This document shows, one piece after another, positions 55,250 to 64,000 of a DNA stretch of 64,000 nucleotides. The notes beneath the pieces are model-generated. The model was not told where the DNA came from, ran no database searches, and saw only the letters and a program-made list of their open reading frames with translations. The stretch covers positions 5,750,001-5,814,000 of the forward strand of contig NZ_CP022521.1 of assembly GCF_002234535.1 (NCBI RefSeq). The letters run 5' to 3'. The position numbers were made by a program, and so were the translations under genes. How positions within the stretch are numbered: the first letter of the stretch is position 1; the number at the start of each line of letters is the position of its first letter. This DNA is from Actinoalloteichus hoggarensis. GTDB lineage: Bacteria; Actinomycetota; Actinomycetes; Mycobacteriales; Pseudonocardiaceae.

Positions 55250-57754
55250 GTGTCGGAGTCCGGCATCCTGCCGACGGTGTCCGTAGTGGTCGTCAACTAT
55301 CGGGGGGCCGCGGACACGATCGTCTGCCTGCGTGCCCTCCGCGACGAGGTGGACCACCCGTCGGACCGGCTGGAACTCATCTGTGTGGACAACGCCTCCG
55401 GCGCCGACGACGTCGCCCGCATCCGCGAGGCGGTTCCCGAGGCTCGGCTGATCGAGTCGGCGGAGAACCTCGGCTTCGCGGGCGGCTGCAACCTCGGTGC
55501 CGCGCAGGCCCGAGGCGAGGTGCTCGCCTTCCTGAACAACGACGCCCGGCCGGACCCGGCCTGGATCTCGGCGGCGGTCGCGGCGCTGCGTGCCGACCCG
55601 AGGGTGGGCGCCGTGGCGAGCAAGGTGCTGGACTGGTCGGGTCGAGAGATCGACTTCGTCGACGGCGGCCTGACGTGGTTCGGCATGGGATACAAGCGGC
55701 ACGCGGGCGAGCCGGACGACGGCAGCCACGACGTGCCCCGTGACGTGCTGTTCGGCACGGGCTCGGCGTTGTTCGTCCGCGCGGGCCTGTTCCGTGAGCT
55801 GAACGGCTTCGACGAGCGGTTCTTCATGTTCTATGAGGACGTCGATCTCGGCTGGCGGCTGAATCTGCGCGGCTGGCGGGTCCGCTACGAGCCCGCCTCG
55901 CTCACCTTCCACCGGCATCACGCCTCGATGTCGACCGTGCACGACTCACGCGAGCACTTCCTACTCGAACGCAACGCGCTGGCCGCGCTGTACAAGAACG
56001 TCGAGGACGCGACGCTGGCGAAGGTGCTGCCCGCCGCCTTGGCGCTGTCGGTGCGGCGGGCGACGGCGCGCGGCGAGCTGGACGCGACCCAGCTGGAGAT
56101 CACCCGCAGGCCCTCGGACCGCGCCTCGGACGACGAGCCGGTCGAGATCTCGCGGATGACGCTGGCGGGCATCCTCGCCGTGGATCAGTTCGTCGAGCTG
56201 CTGCCCGAGCTGCAGAAGTCCCGTGAGATCGAGCAGGCGGCACGGGTCCGCACCGATGCCGACCTCGTGCCGTTGATGCGCAAGGCGATGGAGCCGGCCT
56301 ATCCGCTGCCCCGGTACCTCGCGGCGCACGAGACGCTGGTCAAGGCCTTCGGGCTGGCCGAGGTGTTCGGCCGCCCGCGCCGGGTGCTGATCCTGACCGG
56401 CGACGCGGTGGCCGAGAAGATGGCAGGCCCGGCGATCCGCGCCTGGCACATGGCCGAGGCGCTGTCCATGGAGCACGAGGTGCGGCTGGTCAGCGTCAAC
56501 GACCATCACGCGCCGCCGCCCGCGCGGTTCCCCGTCCTGTCCGCGCTGCCCCGACAGCTGCCCGACCACGTGGGCTGGGCCGACATCGTCGTCCTCCAGG
56601 GGCACATGCTGGAGATGGTGCCGGAGCTCAAGCGGGCCGAGTCCACCAAGATCGTGGTCTGCGACGTCTACGACCCGATGCACCTGGAGTACCTGGAGCA
56701 GGGCAAGGACGTCGACGACGAACGACGCAGCCGGGATCTCGCCGGGGTGACGAAGGTGCTCAACACCCAGTTGGAACGGGGCGACTTCTTCCTGTGCGCC
56801 TCGGAACGCCAGCGGCACTTCTGGCTGGGGCATCTGGCCGCGCTCGGCCGGATGAGCCCGGACATGTACGACGCGGACCCCACGGCCAGGTCCCTGCTGT
56901 CCGTGGTGCCCTTCGGCTTCCCCGACGCCGCCCCGGTGCGCACCGGGCCCGGTGTCAAGGGCGAGATCGACGGGATCGGCGTGCGGGACAAGGTCGTGCT
57001 CTGGGCGGGCGGGGTCTACAGCTGGTTCGATCCGTTGACCCTGATCAGGGCGGTCGACAAGCTGCGGGGCGAGCACGCCGACATCCGGCTGTTCTTCCTG
57101 GGCATGAAGCATCCGAATCCGGACGTGCCCGAGATGGGCATCACCGGCCGCACTCGCGAGCTGGCCCACCGGCTCGACCTGGTGAACAGACACGTCTTCT
57201 TCAACGAGAGCTGGGTGCCCTACCAGGAGCGGCACAACTACCTGCTCGACGGCGACTGCGGGGTGACGACGCACTTCGACCACGTCGAGACCACGTTCGC
57301 CTTCCGCACCAGGGTGCTCGACTATCTGTGGGCGGGCCTGCCCATCGTGACCACCGACGGCGACTCGTTCGCGGAGCTGGTGCGCGCCGAGGGACTGGGG
57401 GTGGTCGTCCCCGCCGAGGACCCCGACGCGTTGGCGGCCGCGCTGGCGCGGGTGCTCTACGACGAGGAGTTCGCCGCGGGCTGTCGGGAGCGCATCGCGG
57501 TGGTGCGGGAGCGCTACACCTGGACCGAGGCGTTGGCGCCGCTGGTCGAGTTCTGCAGGCACCCCCGCCAGGCCGTCGACCGGATGCCCGCGACGGAGCC
57601 GCTGGTGCGGACACCGCCCCTGCGCACGTCGGAGAAGATGCGCAAGGATCTCGCCCTGGTCAAGGAGTATCTGGATCTGGGCGGGCCGACCGAATTGGCC
57701 AGACGCGCGGCGGGCAGGCTGCGCCGACTGGCGAGGGAGCGACGACGTGGCTGA
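55250..57754 (+). CDS. Two-domain GT2-GT4 glycosyltransferase
   Basis: 834-residue fusion of two glycosyltransferases. Residues 10-245 are a GT2 (GT-A) domain: VSVVVVNYRGAADTIVCL, CVDNASGADDV, LNNDARPDPAW and FFMFYEDVDLGWRLNLRGW. A helical linker (about 245-375) joins it to a GT4 (GT-B) domain: RVLILTGDAVAEKMAGPAIR, VVLWAGGVYSWFDPLTLIRA, FNESWVPYQERHNYLLDGD and DYLWAGLPIVTTDGDSFAELV. Both active-site regions look intact, so one protein could add two successive sugars. GTG 55250 has GAGGGG upstream. The next GT4 gene overlaps its 3' end by 8 bases, so they form an operon. Confidence 0.92.
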   Translation: MSESGILPTVSVVVVNYRGAADTIVCLRALRDEVDHPSDRLELICVDNASGADDVARIREAVPEARLIESAENLGFAGGCNLGAAQARGEVLAFLNNDARPDPAWISAAVAALRADPRVGAVASKVLDWSGREIDFVDGGLTWFGMGYKRHAGEPDDGSHDVPRDVLFGTGSALFVRAGLFRELNGFDERFFMFYEDVDLGWRLNLRGWRVRYEPASLTFHRHHASMSTVHDSREHFLLERNALAALYKNVEDATLAKVLPAALALSVRRATARGELDATQLEITRRPSDRASDDEPVEISRMTLAGILAVDQFVELLPELQKSREIEQAARVRTDADLVPLMRKAMEPAYPLPRYLAAHETLVKAFGLAEVFGRPRRVLILTGDAVAEKMAGPAIRAWHMAEALSMEHEVRLVSVNDHHAPPPARFPVLSALPRQLPDHVGWADIVVLQGHMLEMVPELKRAESTKIVVCDVYDPMHLEYLEQGKDVDDERRSRDLAGVTKVLNTQLERGDFFLCASERQRHFWLGHLAALGRMSPDMYDADPTARSLLSVVPFGFPDAAPVRTGPGVKGEIDGIGVRDKVVLWAGGVYSWFDPLTLIRAVDKLRGEHADIRLFFLGMKHPNPDVPEMGITGRTRELAHRLDLVNRHVFFNESWVPYQERHNYLLDGDCGVTTHFDHVETTFAFRTRVLDYLWAGLPIVTTDGDSFAELVRAEGLGVVVPAEDPDALAAALARVLYDEEFAAGCRERIAVVRERYTWTEALAPLVEFCRHPRQAVDRMPATEPLVRTPPLRTSEKMRKDLALVKEYLDLGGPTELARRAAGRLRRLARERRRG

Positions 57755-58841
57755 GCGACGACGGGCACCGCGACTGCGCCTGTTGCTGGACGGCACGCCG
57801 CTTCTCGGACACCGCACCGGCATCGGCCGGTACACGGCGGCGTTGGCGGAGGAACTGGCCTCGGTCGAGACGGTGAGCGTGAAGGCGGTGGCGTTCACGC
57901 TGCGCGGGTGGAAGGCGCTGCGGGCCGCTCTGCCGCACGGCGTGGGGGCGCGCGGTCTTCCGGTGCCCGCCCGGCTGCTGCGCGCCTGCTGGCTTCGCGC
58001 GCCGGTCCCCCCGGTGGAGCTGTTCGCGGGCATGAGCAACATCGTGCACGGGACCAACTTCGTGCTGCCACCGTCGCTGCGGGCGGCCGGTGTGGTCACC
58101 GTGCACGATCTGGCGTTCCTGGACGCGCCGGAGGATCTACCGCCGAGCGATCGCAGGCTTCCGGAGCTGGTGCGCCGCTCAGCTCGACGGGCCGCGATGG
58201 TCTGCACGCCGACCAAGGCGGTGGCCCGACAGGTCGTCGAGCGGCTGGACGTTCCCGCCGAACGCGTGCAGGTGACTCCGCTGGGTGTGGACGCCGCCTG
58301 GTTCGCGGCACGACCGCCCAACGATCCGCTGCGGCAGCGTCTCGGGCTGCCTGACGAGTATCTGCTGTTCGTCGGCTCGGACGGCCCTCGGAAGGGCCTG
58401 CCGACGCTGCTGGAGGCGCACGGGGCGAGCAAGGAGCTGCCGCCGCTGGTGCTGGCCGGGCCCGGTCCGCGCACCGAGCATGATCGTATCGTCCGCACCG
58501 GTTATCTGTCCGACGTCGACCTGCGCAGCGTGGTGGCCGGGGCGTCCGCCCTGGTCATGCCGTCGCGCGACGAGGGCTTCGGTCTGCCGGTCCTGGAGGC
58601 GCTCGCCTGCGGGGTGCCGGTGGTCTGCTCGGACGTGCCCGCGCTGCGAGAGGTGTCCGGCAGGCACGCCAGGCTGGTTCCGGTCGGGGACGCGGAGGCG
58701 CTGGGTGCGGCCCTGCGGGACGCGCTGTCCTCGCCGGGCGGCACCGAGACGCTGGCCGCGCGCAGGCAGTACGCCTCCGGGTTCAGCTGGCATCACTGTG
58801 CCGAGACGACCATCGAGGCGTACCGCAAGGCGTTGAGCTGA
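57747..58841 (+). CDS. GT4-family glycosyltransferase C
   Basis: 364-residue GT-B enzyme whose GTG start lies inside the last codons of the fusion gene. LLLDGTPLLGHRTGIGRYTAAL, NIVHGTNFVLPPSLRAAGVVTVHD and YLLFVGSDGPRKGLPTLLEAHG lead to the signature MPSRDEGFGLPVLEALACGVPVV. It is most like glycosyltransferase A in layout. Cotranslated with the fusion enzyme, it probably extends the same glycan. Donor and acceptor unknown. Confidence 0.92.
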   Translation: MAERRRAPRLRLLLDGTPLLGHRTGIGRYTAALAEELASVETVSVKAVAFTLRGWKALRAALPHGVGARGLPVPARLLRACWLRAPVPPVELFAGMSNIVHGTNFVLPPSLRAAGVVTVHDLAFLDAPEDLPPSDRRLPELVRRSARRAAMVCTPTKAVARQVVERLDVPAERVQVTPLGVDAAWFAARPPNDPLRQRLGLPDEYLLFVGSDGPRKGLPTLLEAHGASKELPPLVLAGPGPRTEHDRIVRTGYLSDVDLRSVVAGASALVMPSRDEGFGLPVLEALACGVPVVCSDVPALREVSGRHARLVPVGDAEALGAALRDALSSPGGTETLAARRQYASGFSWHHCAETTIEAYRKALS

Positions 58842-59409
58842 AGGTCGCCTCGGCGCGGGCGAGTCCGCGTGTCCGCCCGCGCCGGCCCGGTGCGGGACTC
58901 GGACCGGGACGGCGAGCGGCCCGGATCATGCCTGGGAACACCGGCCCGGAGCCGCCCGGCCCGGCGCAAGGCGGCTCCAGGGCGGTCGACGCCGGCTCCG
59001 GGAAGCCGGCTCGTTCCGGCGACGGGCGGTTCCGATGACGTCCGGTTCCCGCGATGGTCGGGCCCGGCGGTGATCGCAACGTCGACGGGCCGTCCCCGTC
59101 GACGGGCCGTCCCCAGACGATGACCGCCGGGCGACCCCGGTGTCACCACACCGCGGCGAAGCCCGCACGTCCGGCCGACAGCCGGCCGCGCCGAGGTTGA
59201 GCGCACCGCCTCGCCCCCGGAGAAGCCGGGTATCCGGCGGTGGGCGGGCGGAGACGGCGACGACCGCGGCGTTCGGGCGGCATGGTGGCCGTCGTCGCCG
59301 AGACGCCCCCGGCCGGGAACGGGCGGGGGGCCTCCCGACTCGGTGGTGTCCGGCATCCGGCCGGGCGGCGACGGCCGAACCCCGGGGGGTCGGACAGGAG
59401 TGGCCGGAC
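58842..59409. other. Intergenic region between convergent genes
   Basis: 568 bases between the last inserted glycosyltransferase gene and rmlD. A CGTCGACGGGCCGTCCCC direct repeat lies near 59080-59112. No gene or strong terminator hairpin was identified. Confidence 0.4.
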
Positions 59410-60342
59410 TCAGCCGGCCTGCCCGCCCCGCAGCTCCGCGGACTGCTCGCGGAAGGCGGCGGACAGCGCCTGCCGCCACGGAGGCAGCGGGGTCAGCCCC
59501 TCGCCCGCCCACGCACTGCCGGAGAGGACCGAGTAGGCGGGACGGGGCGCGGGGCGGGGGAAGTCCGCCGTGGTGCAGGCGTCGATTCGCGTCGGGTCCG
59601 CGCCGATCTCGGCGAACACCGCCCTGGCGAACTCGAACCAGCTGGCCTGTCCCCCGTTGGTGCAGTGCAACACCCGTCGGGCGGGCGGGCGTCCCGCCGC
59701 CAGGCGCCCGGCGAGTTCGATCAGTCCGTCCGCGAGATCGCCGGTCCAGGTGGGCGAGCCGACCTGGTCGTCGACCACCGAGAGCCGTTCGCGGCCGGCC
59801 TCCAGACGGATCATGGTCTTGACGAAGTTGCCCCCGGCGGCCCCGTACACCCAGGCGGTCCGGACCACCCAGGCCCGCGGACAGCGGTCCAGGACGGCCC
59901 GTTCACCCGCGAGCTTGGTGCGACCGTAGGCCGACCTCGGTCCGGTCGGATCGGACGGCTCGTACGGCCGGTCGGCGTCGCCGGGGAAGACGTAGTCGGT
60001 GGAGACGTGCACCAGCGCGACGTCGTGGGCCGCGCAGGCGTCGGCGAGCCGCGCGGGCCCGTCCCGATTCACCCGCATCGCCGCGGCCTCGTCGGTCTCG
60101 GCCGCGTCGACGGCCGTGTAGGCCGCCGCGTTGATCGCCACCGGCCGAACGCCCGCCTCGGCGGCCGACGCGGCCAGGCGCGCCACCGCCGCGTCGACCG
60201 AGGCCGCGTCGGTGATGTCCAGTTCCGCGGAGCCGAGGCCGTGCACGATGCCGGCCGCTCCGACGACGTCCCTGCCCCGGCGCACCAGGTCCGTGCCGAG
60301 CTGGCCGCGGCCGCCGGGGATCAGCAGTGCGAGTCCGGTCAT
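59410..60342 (-). CDS. rmlD: dTDP-4-dehydrorhamnose reductase
   Basis: 310-residue short-chain reductase for the last step of dTDP-L-rhamnose synthesis. The NADP-binding loop is GGRGQLG, and NAAAYTAVDAAETDEAAAMRVN, VSTDYVFPGD, the catalytic SAYGRTKLAGE (YxxxK) and VVRTAWVYG follow in family order. The ATG overlaps the rmlB stop (ATGA, 60339-60342). It supplies the donor for WbbL and perhaps for the inserted glycosyltransferases. No rmlA or rmlC lies in the window. Confidence 0.95.
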   Translation of the reverse strand: MTGLALLIPGGRGQLGTDLVRRGRDVVGAAGIVHGLGSAELDITDAASVDAAVARLAASAAEAGVRPVAINAAAYTAVDAAETDEAAAMRVNRDGPARLADACAAHDVALVHVSTDYVFPGDADRPYEPSDPTGPRSAYGRTKLAGERAVLDRCPRAWVVRTAWVYGAAGGNFVKTMIRLEAGRERLSVVDDQVGSPTWTGDLADGLIELAGRLAAGRPPARRVLHCTNGGQASWFEFARAVFAEIGADPTRIDACTTADFPRPAPRPAYSVLSGSAWAGEGLTPLPPWRQALSAAFREQSAELRGGQAG

Positions 60343-61340
60343 CCCGCGCTGCTCCGATCAAGGGCGGCGCGGGCCTTCAACGGCTCCCACCAGCCCCGGT
60401 TCTCCCGGTACCAGCGCACCGTCTCGGCGAGGCCGTGCTCGAACGAGACGGCCGGCGCATAGCCGAGTTCGGTGGAGATCTTGTCGATGGCGACGGAATA
60501 GCGACGATCATGGCCTTTCCGGTCCGGAACGCGCTCGACCATCGACCATTCGGCGTCCATCGCGCTCAGCAGGAGCTCGGTCAGTTCCAGATTGGTCAGC
60601 TCGGTGCCGCCGCCGATGTTGTAGACCTCACCGGGCCTGCCGCCCTCGGCGACGAGTTGGATTCCACGACAGTGATCGTCCACGTGCAGCCAGTCACGAA
60701 TGTTCTGGCCGTCACCATAGAGGGGGACAGGATGCCCGTCCATGAGATTGGTCACAAACAAAGGAATGACCTTCTCGGGAAACTGAAACGGTCCGTAGTT
60801 GTTCGAGCACCGAGTCACGCAGACGGGAAGCCCGTGCGTGCGATGGTAGGCACGGGCGAGCAGGTCCGAGCCTGCCTTGGAGGCGGAGTACGGAGAGTTC
60901 GGCTCCAGGGGTCGGTCCTCGTCCCAGGAGCCCTCGTCGATGGAGCCGTAGACCTCGTCGGTGGACACGTGGACGAACCGCTCCACGCCCGCGTCGAGGG
61001 CGGACTGAAGCAGCGTCTGCGTGCCCAGCACGTTGGTCCTGACGAACTCGGCCCCGCCCTCGATCGAGCGGTCTACGTGGGATTCCGCAGCGAAATGGAC
61101 CACCACCTGGGTGTTCGTCATCAGCTCGCCGACCAGAGCCGCGTCGCAGATGTCACCATGGACGAAGCGCAGCCTCGGGTCGTCCGCCACGGAGGCCAGG
61201 TTCGACCGACTGCCCGCATAGGTCAGTCGATCGAGAACCACCACCTCCGCGTCGGCGAAGGCGGGATACGCGCCGCCGATCAACTGCCGTACGTAATGGG
61301 AGCCGATGAACCCGGCTCCCCCGGTCACCAGAAGTCGCAT
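60339..61340 (-). CDS. rmlB: dTDP-glucose 4,6-dehydratase
   Basis: 333-residue extended short-chain dehydratase for the second step of dTDP-L-rhamnose synthesis. It shows LVTGGAGFIGSHYVRQL (NAD loop), HFAAESHVDRSI, VSTDEVYGSI (Asp-Glu of the active site), SPYSASKAGSDLLARAY (YxxxK), SNNYGPFQFPEKVIPLF and RDWLHVDDHCRGI. GGCAGG lies 5 bases before the ATG. First gene of rmlB-rmlD. In M. tuberculosis, as I recall, rmlB is located elsewhere, so pairing here differs. Confidence 0.95.
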   Translation of the reverse strand: MRLLVTGGAGFIGSHYVRQLIGGAYPAFADAEVVVLDRLTYAGSRSNLASVADDPRLRFVHGDICDAALVGELMTNTQVVVHFAAESHVDRSIEGGAEFVRTNVLGTQTLLQSALDAGVERFVHVSTDEVYGSIDEGSWDEDRPLEPNSPYSASKAGSDLLARAYHRTHGLPVCVTRCSNNYGPFQFPEKVIPLFVTNLMDGHPVPLYGDGQNIRDWLHVDDHCRGIQLVAEGGRPGEVYNIGGGTELTNLELTELLLSAMDAEWSMVERVPDRKGHDRRYSVAIDKISTELGYAPAVSFEHGLAETVRWYRENRGWWEPLKARAALDRSSAG

Positions 61341-61595
61341 CGAACCTGCCTCATCCTCGTAGACCCGCGGAGGCGATCATGAGTCGCCGCAGCCGTGTCG
61401 CAGTGTGTCACGAACGAGACCGAAGAAACCCGTGCCGGTGACCAACCACAAGGGCACAATGTGCGTCTTACCGGGGTAGCGGGACATCCATCGGCATTCG
61501 CGGCATCGGATTAGCCTGAGCGACGGATGACCGGCACTACCTGACAGTCGGGGAGCGCGACCGAGGTCCGGCGCGCGTGTAGGGAGGAGCCGCCC
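61341..61595. promoter_or_regulatory. Divergent promoter region of rmlBD and the LCP gene
   Basis: 255 bases between divergent cell-wall genes. Less GC-rich segments near 61400-61470 and 61500-61520 (contains CGGATTAGCCTGAG) probably carry promoters. No convincing -35/-10 pair was identified. Confidence 0.4.
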
Positions 61596-63344
61596 GTGCA
61601 TGACCGGCCGCCTGGAGGGCGACGGCCAGCCGACGACCGTGGACGCGGCCGTCGGCGTTCTGAGGACGAGGCCGGCGGCGCGGGGGGTCCGAGTGCCGCC
61701 CGATCGCGCCAGTCGCGATCGAGTGCGGAACCCCGTCGTCGGCCGCCCATGTCGATGCAGCCGACGCAGCCCATCGCCCGTACCGAGCACGCCCCCCTCT
61801 ACGCGGACGAGCCCGAGCCGCTGGAACCGGCGGAGAAGCCGAGGCGCGGAACAGGGTCTCGAGTGGCGCTCGGCGCCGCGAAGACCGCGATCGCCCTGTT
61901 CTCGGTCATGATCATGAGCGTGACCGGCTACTCCTGGGCCACCTACCGCGATCTGGGCTCGGGGCTGGTCACCAGCGACGTCTTCGGCCATCGGGACAAC
62001 GGCAGGCAGCAGGGGCCGAACCCGTTGGAAGACGGCATGGACATTCTGTTGGTCGGCAACGACAGCCGAACCGACGCCCACGGCAACATGCTGCCCGCCG
62101 ACGTCCTGGCCTCGCTGGGCGCGAGCGACGACGAGGGCGGCGACCTCACCGACACCCTGATCATGGTGCGTATCCCACCGGGCGGCGACGCGGCCTCGGC
62201 CGTGTCGATTCCCCGCGACAGCTACGTCAACGTACCGGGCTACGGCATGCACAAGGTGAACGCGGCCTTCGGCTTCGGCAAGCGGGCCGCCGAGGAATCG
62301 CTGCGGGCGCAGGGCGTCACCGATGAACGCCAGCTCCACCAGGAGGCGTCCGCCGAGGGCCGCCAGCTGCTCGTCCAGACCCTGGAGGAGTTCACCGGCG
62401 TCAGGATCGACCACTACGCCGAGGTGAACCTGCTCGGATTCGCCGAGATCACCAAGGCCATCGGCGGTGTCGAGGTCTGTCTGCTCGAACCCGTCGACGA
62501 GTTCCGCTCCGGTGCGAAGTTCGACGCGGGCGTGCAGACGATCTCCGACGTCGACGCGCTGCGCTTCGTCCGGCAGCGGTACGGGCTGCCCAACAGCGAC
62601 CTCGATCGAGTGGTCCGCCAGCAGGTCTTCATGGCCGGCCTGGCCCGCAAGGTGCTGTCCTCGGACACCCTGACCAACCCCGCCCGGCTCGGCGAGTTGA
62701 TCGACGCCGTGCAGAGCAGCGTGGTGCTCGACAACGGCTTCGACATCCCGACGTTCCTGGAGCACGCTCAGCACATCGCGGGCGGTGACATGGAGTTCGA
62801 CACGATTCCCGTCGGGGCGTTCATCAAGGACTCGATCGGCCAGGACGTCATCGAGGTGGATCCGGCGACCGTCCAGCAGTTCATGGCGGAGCTGGGCGGG
62901 GTGCCCGCCGACGAGCCCGACCCCGCCGACAACGTCGGGAGGCCCGGTGACGGCCCCGACCCCTCGTCGATCACCGTCGCGGTGCGCAACGCGGCGGGAA
63001 CGCCCGGTCTCGCCGCCCAGGTGATGGCGGAGCTGACCGGCGCGGGCTATCTGGAGGGGACGGTCGACAACGCCAACCCGCGGGCGGCCTCCGTGGTCCG
63101 GCATGCCGCGGGAGAGCAGGCCAACGCCCAGTCGGTGGCCGACGCGCTCGGCGGCCTGGTCATCGAGGAGGACGTCAACCTGCCCGCGGGCAGCGTCTCG
63201 GTGTTCCTCGGCGAGGACTACACCGCCGGCATGTCCAACATCGGGCCGCGCCCGCTGACGAGCGTGGACGACGGCACGGACGGCTCCACCGGCGAGTCGG
63301 AGGAGGGGCAGATCACGGCGGACGGCGTGGTCTGCGTCCACTAG
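61596..63344 (+). CDS. LytR-CpsA-Psr (LCP) family cell-wall glycopolymer ligase
   Basis: 582-residue membrane-anchored enzyme that transfers glycopolymers from a polyprenyl carrier to peptidoglycan. About 85 basic and acidic cytoplasmic residues precede one span (about 88-112, KTAIALFSVMIMSVTGYSW). The extracellular LCP domain has DILLVGNDSRTD, VSIPRDSYVNVPGYGMHKVN and FVRQRYGLPNSDLDRVVRQQ with the Arg/Asp pyrophosphate residues. A LytR_C domain (ITVAVRNAAGTPGLAAQVM to VSVFLG) follows. GGGAGGAG lies 7 bases before GTG 61596. This is the type that attaches arabinogalactan in mycobacteria, fitting rmlBD and wbbL nearby. Confidence 0.93.
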   Translation: MHDRPPGGRRPADDRGRGRRRSEDEAGGAGGPSAARSRQSRSSAEPRRRPPMSMQPTQPIARTEHAPLYADEPEPLEPAEKPRRGTGSRVALGAAKTAIALFSVMIMSVTGYSWATYRDLGSGLVTSDVFGHRDNGRQQGPNPLEDGMDILLVGNDSRTDAHGNMLPADVLASLGASDDEGGDLTDTLIMVRIPPGGDAASAVSIPRDSYVNVPGYGMHKVNAAFGFGKRAAEESLRAQGVTDERQLHQEASAEGRQLLVQTLEEFTGVRIDHYAEVNLLGFAEITKAIGGVEVCLLEPVDEFRSGAKFDAGVQTISDVDALRFVRQRYGLPNSDLDRVVRQQVFMAGLARKVLSSDTLTNPARLGELIDAVQSSVVLDNGFDIPTFLEHAQHIAGGDMEFDTIPVGAFIKDSIGQDVIEVDPATVQQFMAELGGVPADEPDPADNVGRPGDGPDPSSITVAVRNAAGTPGLAAQVMAELTGAGYLEGTVDNANPRAASVVRHAAGEQANAQSVADALGGLVIEEDVNLPAGSVSVFLGEDYTAGMSNIGPRPLTSVDDGTDGSTGESEEGQITADGVVCVH

Positions 63345-63362
63345 GCGCGGACGGAGCACCAC

Positions 63363-63400
63363 GACAGGCCCGGCCGGGCAGCGTCTCGGCCGGGCCTGTC
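63363..63400 (+). terminator. Hairpin after the LCP gene
   Basis: Perfect 14-bp inverted repeat (63363-63376 and 63387-63400) with a 10-base loop, 18 bases past the stop. The following 63401-63727 contains no supported gene. Confidence 0.75.
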
Positions 63401-63727
63401 CGTGTCTGGGACTCCCGCGGTGTCGCACCCCACGGGCCCCGGCGTCCCGCCCCGCGGTCTCCCGCCCCGCGGTCCTCACGAACGAGTGACCGGGCTCCGT
63501 GGGCGGCGCCGGCTACCGATCGCACCGGTCCGGCACGGAGTCGGCCTCGTCGGCCGCCCCGTCGGGACACGCCGAGGAGCCCGGTCAGTGACGGCGGGCG
63601 CCCGGCCGAGGCGCGTCCGATCCGCACACCGCTGTTGAGGCGCGTGTCTCGCCTCGGCGAACACCGCTCCGGAGGTCGGAGCCGCCGGTTAGCCTGGAAA
63701 CGCAGGTTCGGTACGTCGGGGGTGTTC

Positions 63728-64000
63728 ATGTCGCACGAACAAGAGGGCGTCGACGGTGCGGGGCACGGGCCCGAGCCGTCGCCTTCGGACGAGACGGATC
63801 GGGGGCGGTCCACCGAGGAGCAGTCCGCCCCGCGCGGCCGTGAGCAGCCTCGTGCGTCGGACGCCGCGTCCGACGCCGCTCCCGCCGACACCGGCGAGGA
63901 CGCCGCACCGCCCGAAGGCGGGGAGTCCGCGGTGTCGCCCCGCCCCGCCCCGGGGAACGACTTATCCGTCTCGGCCTCCAGGCCCCGGCGCGGCCGCGGC
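63728..64000 (+). CDS. N-terminus of an unidentified protein, cut by the window edge
   Basis: Open frame from ATG 63728 with GGGGG about 6-10 bases upstream, running off the right edge after 91 codons. It reads MSHEQEGVDGAGHGPEPSPS and stays acidic, Ser/Pro-rich and disordered before turning basic (ASRPRRGRG) at the edge. Such a cytoplasmic tail before a basic patch is common ahead of a membrane span in LCP proteins, so a second LCP protein is possible, but no domain is visible. Confidence 0.6.
   Translation, partial: MSHEQEGVDGAGHGPEPSPSDETDRGRSTEEQSAPRGREQPRASDAASDAAPADTGEDAAPPEGGESAVSPRPAPGNDLSVSASRPRRGRG

Noticed and set aside
58842-59409. Pseudogene of another glycosyltransferase
   Set aside because: No fragment of GT2 or GT4 motifs was found in any frame.

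Overview
The window is chromosomal DNA from a very GC-rich actinomycete. High third-position GC, many GTG starts, ATGA/GTGA gene overlaps, a WhiB protein, SigR/RsrA, MtrAB-LpqB, F420 biosynthesis genes and dTDP-rhamnose genes all point to Actinobacteria. The protein sequences look like the Pseudonocardiales (Actinoalloteichus-like), but this is inference. From memory, the order of core genes follows the Mycobacterium tuberculosis block Rv3221A to about Rv3267: rshA/sigH, SRAP, aroA, rsgA, Rv3235, secA1, hpf, comF, lpqB-mtrB-mtrA, tmk, sahH, a cationic amino acid permease, manA, Rv3256, manB, Rv3259, whiB2, fbiA, fbiB, wbbL, rmlD and an LCP protein. Most of the window is therefore conserved housekeeping backbone with local insertions.

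Layout. 0-3 kb: thiol-stress sigma factor SigR with its zinc anti-sigma factor RsrA, the tiny ribosomal protein bL37 and a YbaK-type deacylase. 3.5-8.7 kb: a small alpha/beta hydrolase and two tandem SRAP (YedK/HMCES) DNA-protein crosslink proteins, divergent from aroA-rsgA. 8.8-15.9 kb: a convergent pair of paralogous lipoproteins, proline-catabolic P5C dehydrogenase, a DUF6912 protein, a WS/DGAT acyltransferase with an altered active site and a SpoU-type RNA methyltransferase. 16-24.6 kb: HAD protein, Rv3235-like protein, SecA, ribosome hibernation factor and ComF. 25-32.8 kb: lpqB-mtrB-mtrA, a small unrecognised gene, thymidylate kinase and S-adenosylhomocysteine hydrolase. 32.9-41.8 kb: a large membrane protein with a split alpha/beta-hydrolase signature, an amino acid permease and the mannose-phosphate genes manA, SIS protein, Trm112-like and manB. 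42-48.8 kb: metallopeptidase-like protein, DUF3499, WhiB2-like regulator, M50 protease, fbiA-fbiB, Nudix and a Gln/Pro-rich protein. 49-61.4 kb: wbbL and rmlD-rmlB, separated by about 9 kb holding five further glycosyltransferase genes. 61.6-64 kb: an LCP cell-wall ligase and the start of another gene.

Functionally, the right third builds surface glycans: mannose phosphates, dTDP-rhamnose, rhamnosyl transfer onto the arabinogalactan linker, extra glycosyltransferases and LCP attachment to peptidoglycan. The middle holds protein export and MtrAB control of growth and division. The left edge is redox stress and DNA/translation quality control.

No phage, insertion sequence, CRISPR array, tRNA or rRNA was seen. 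The best candidates for something new are the glycosyltransferase insert between wbbL and rmlDB, the membrane-embedded split hydrolase, the WS/DGAT with Asn in place of the catalytic His, and the SigR promoter placed so that it could produce a leaderless long SigR isoform. No complete undescribed system can be claimed from sequence alone.
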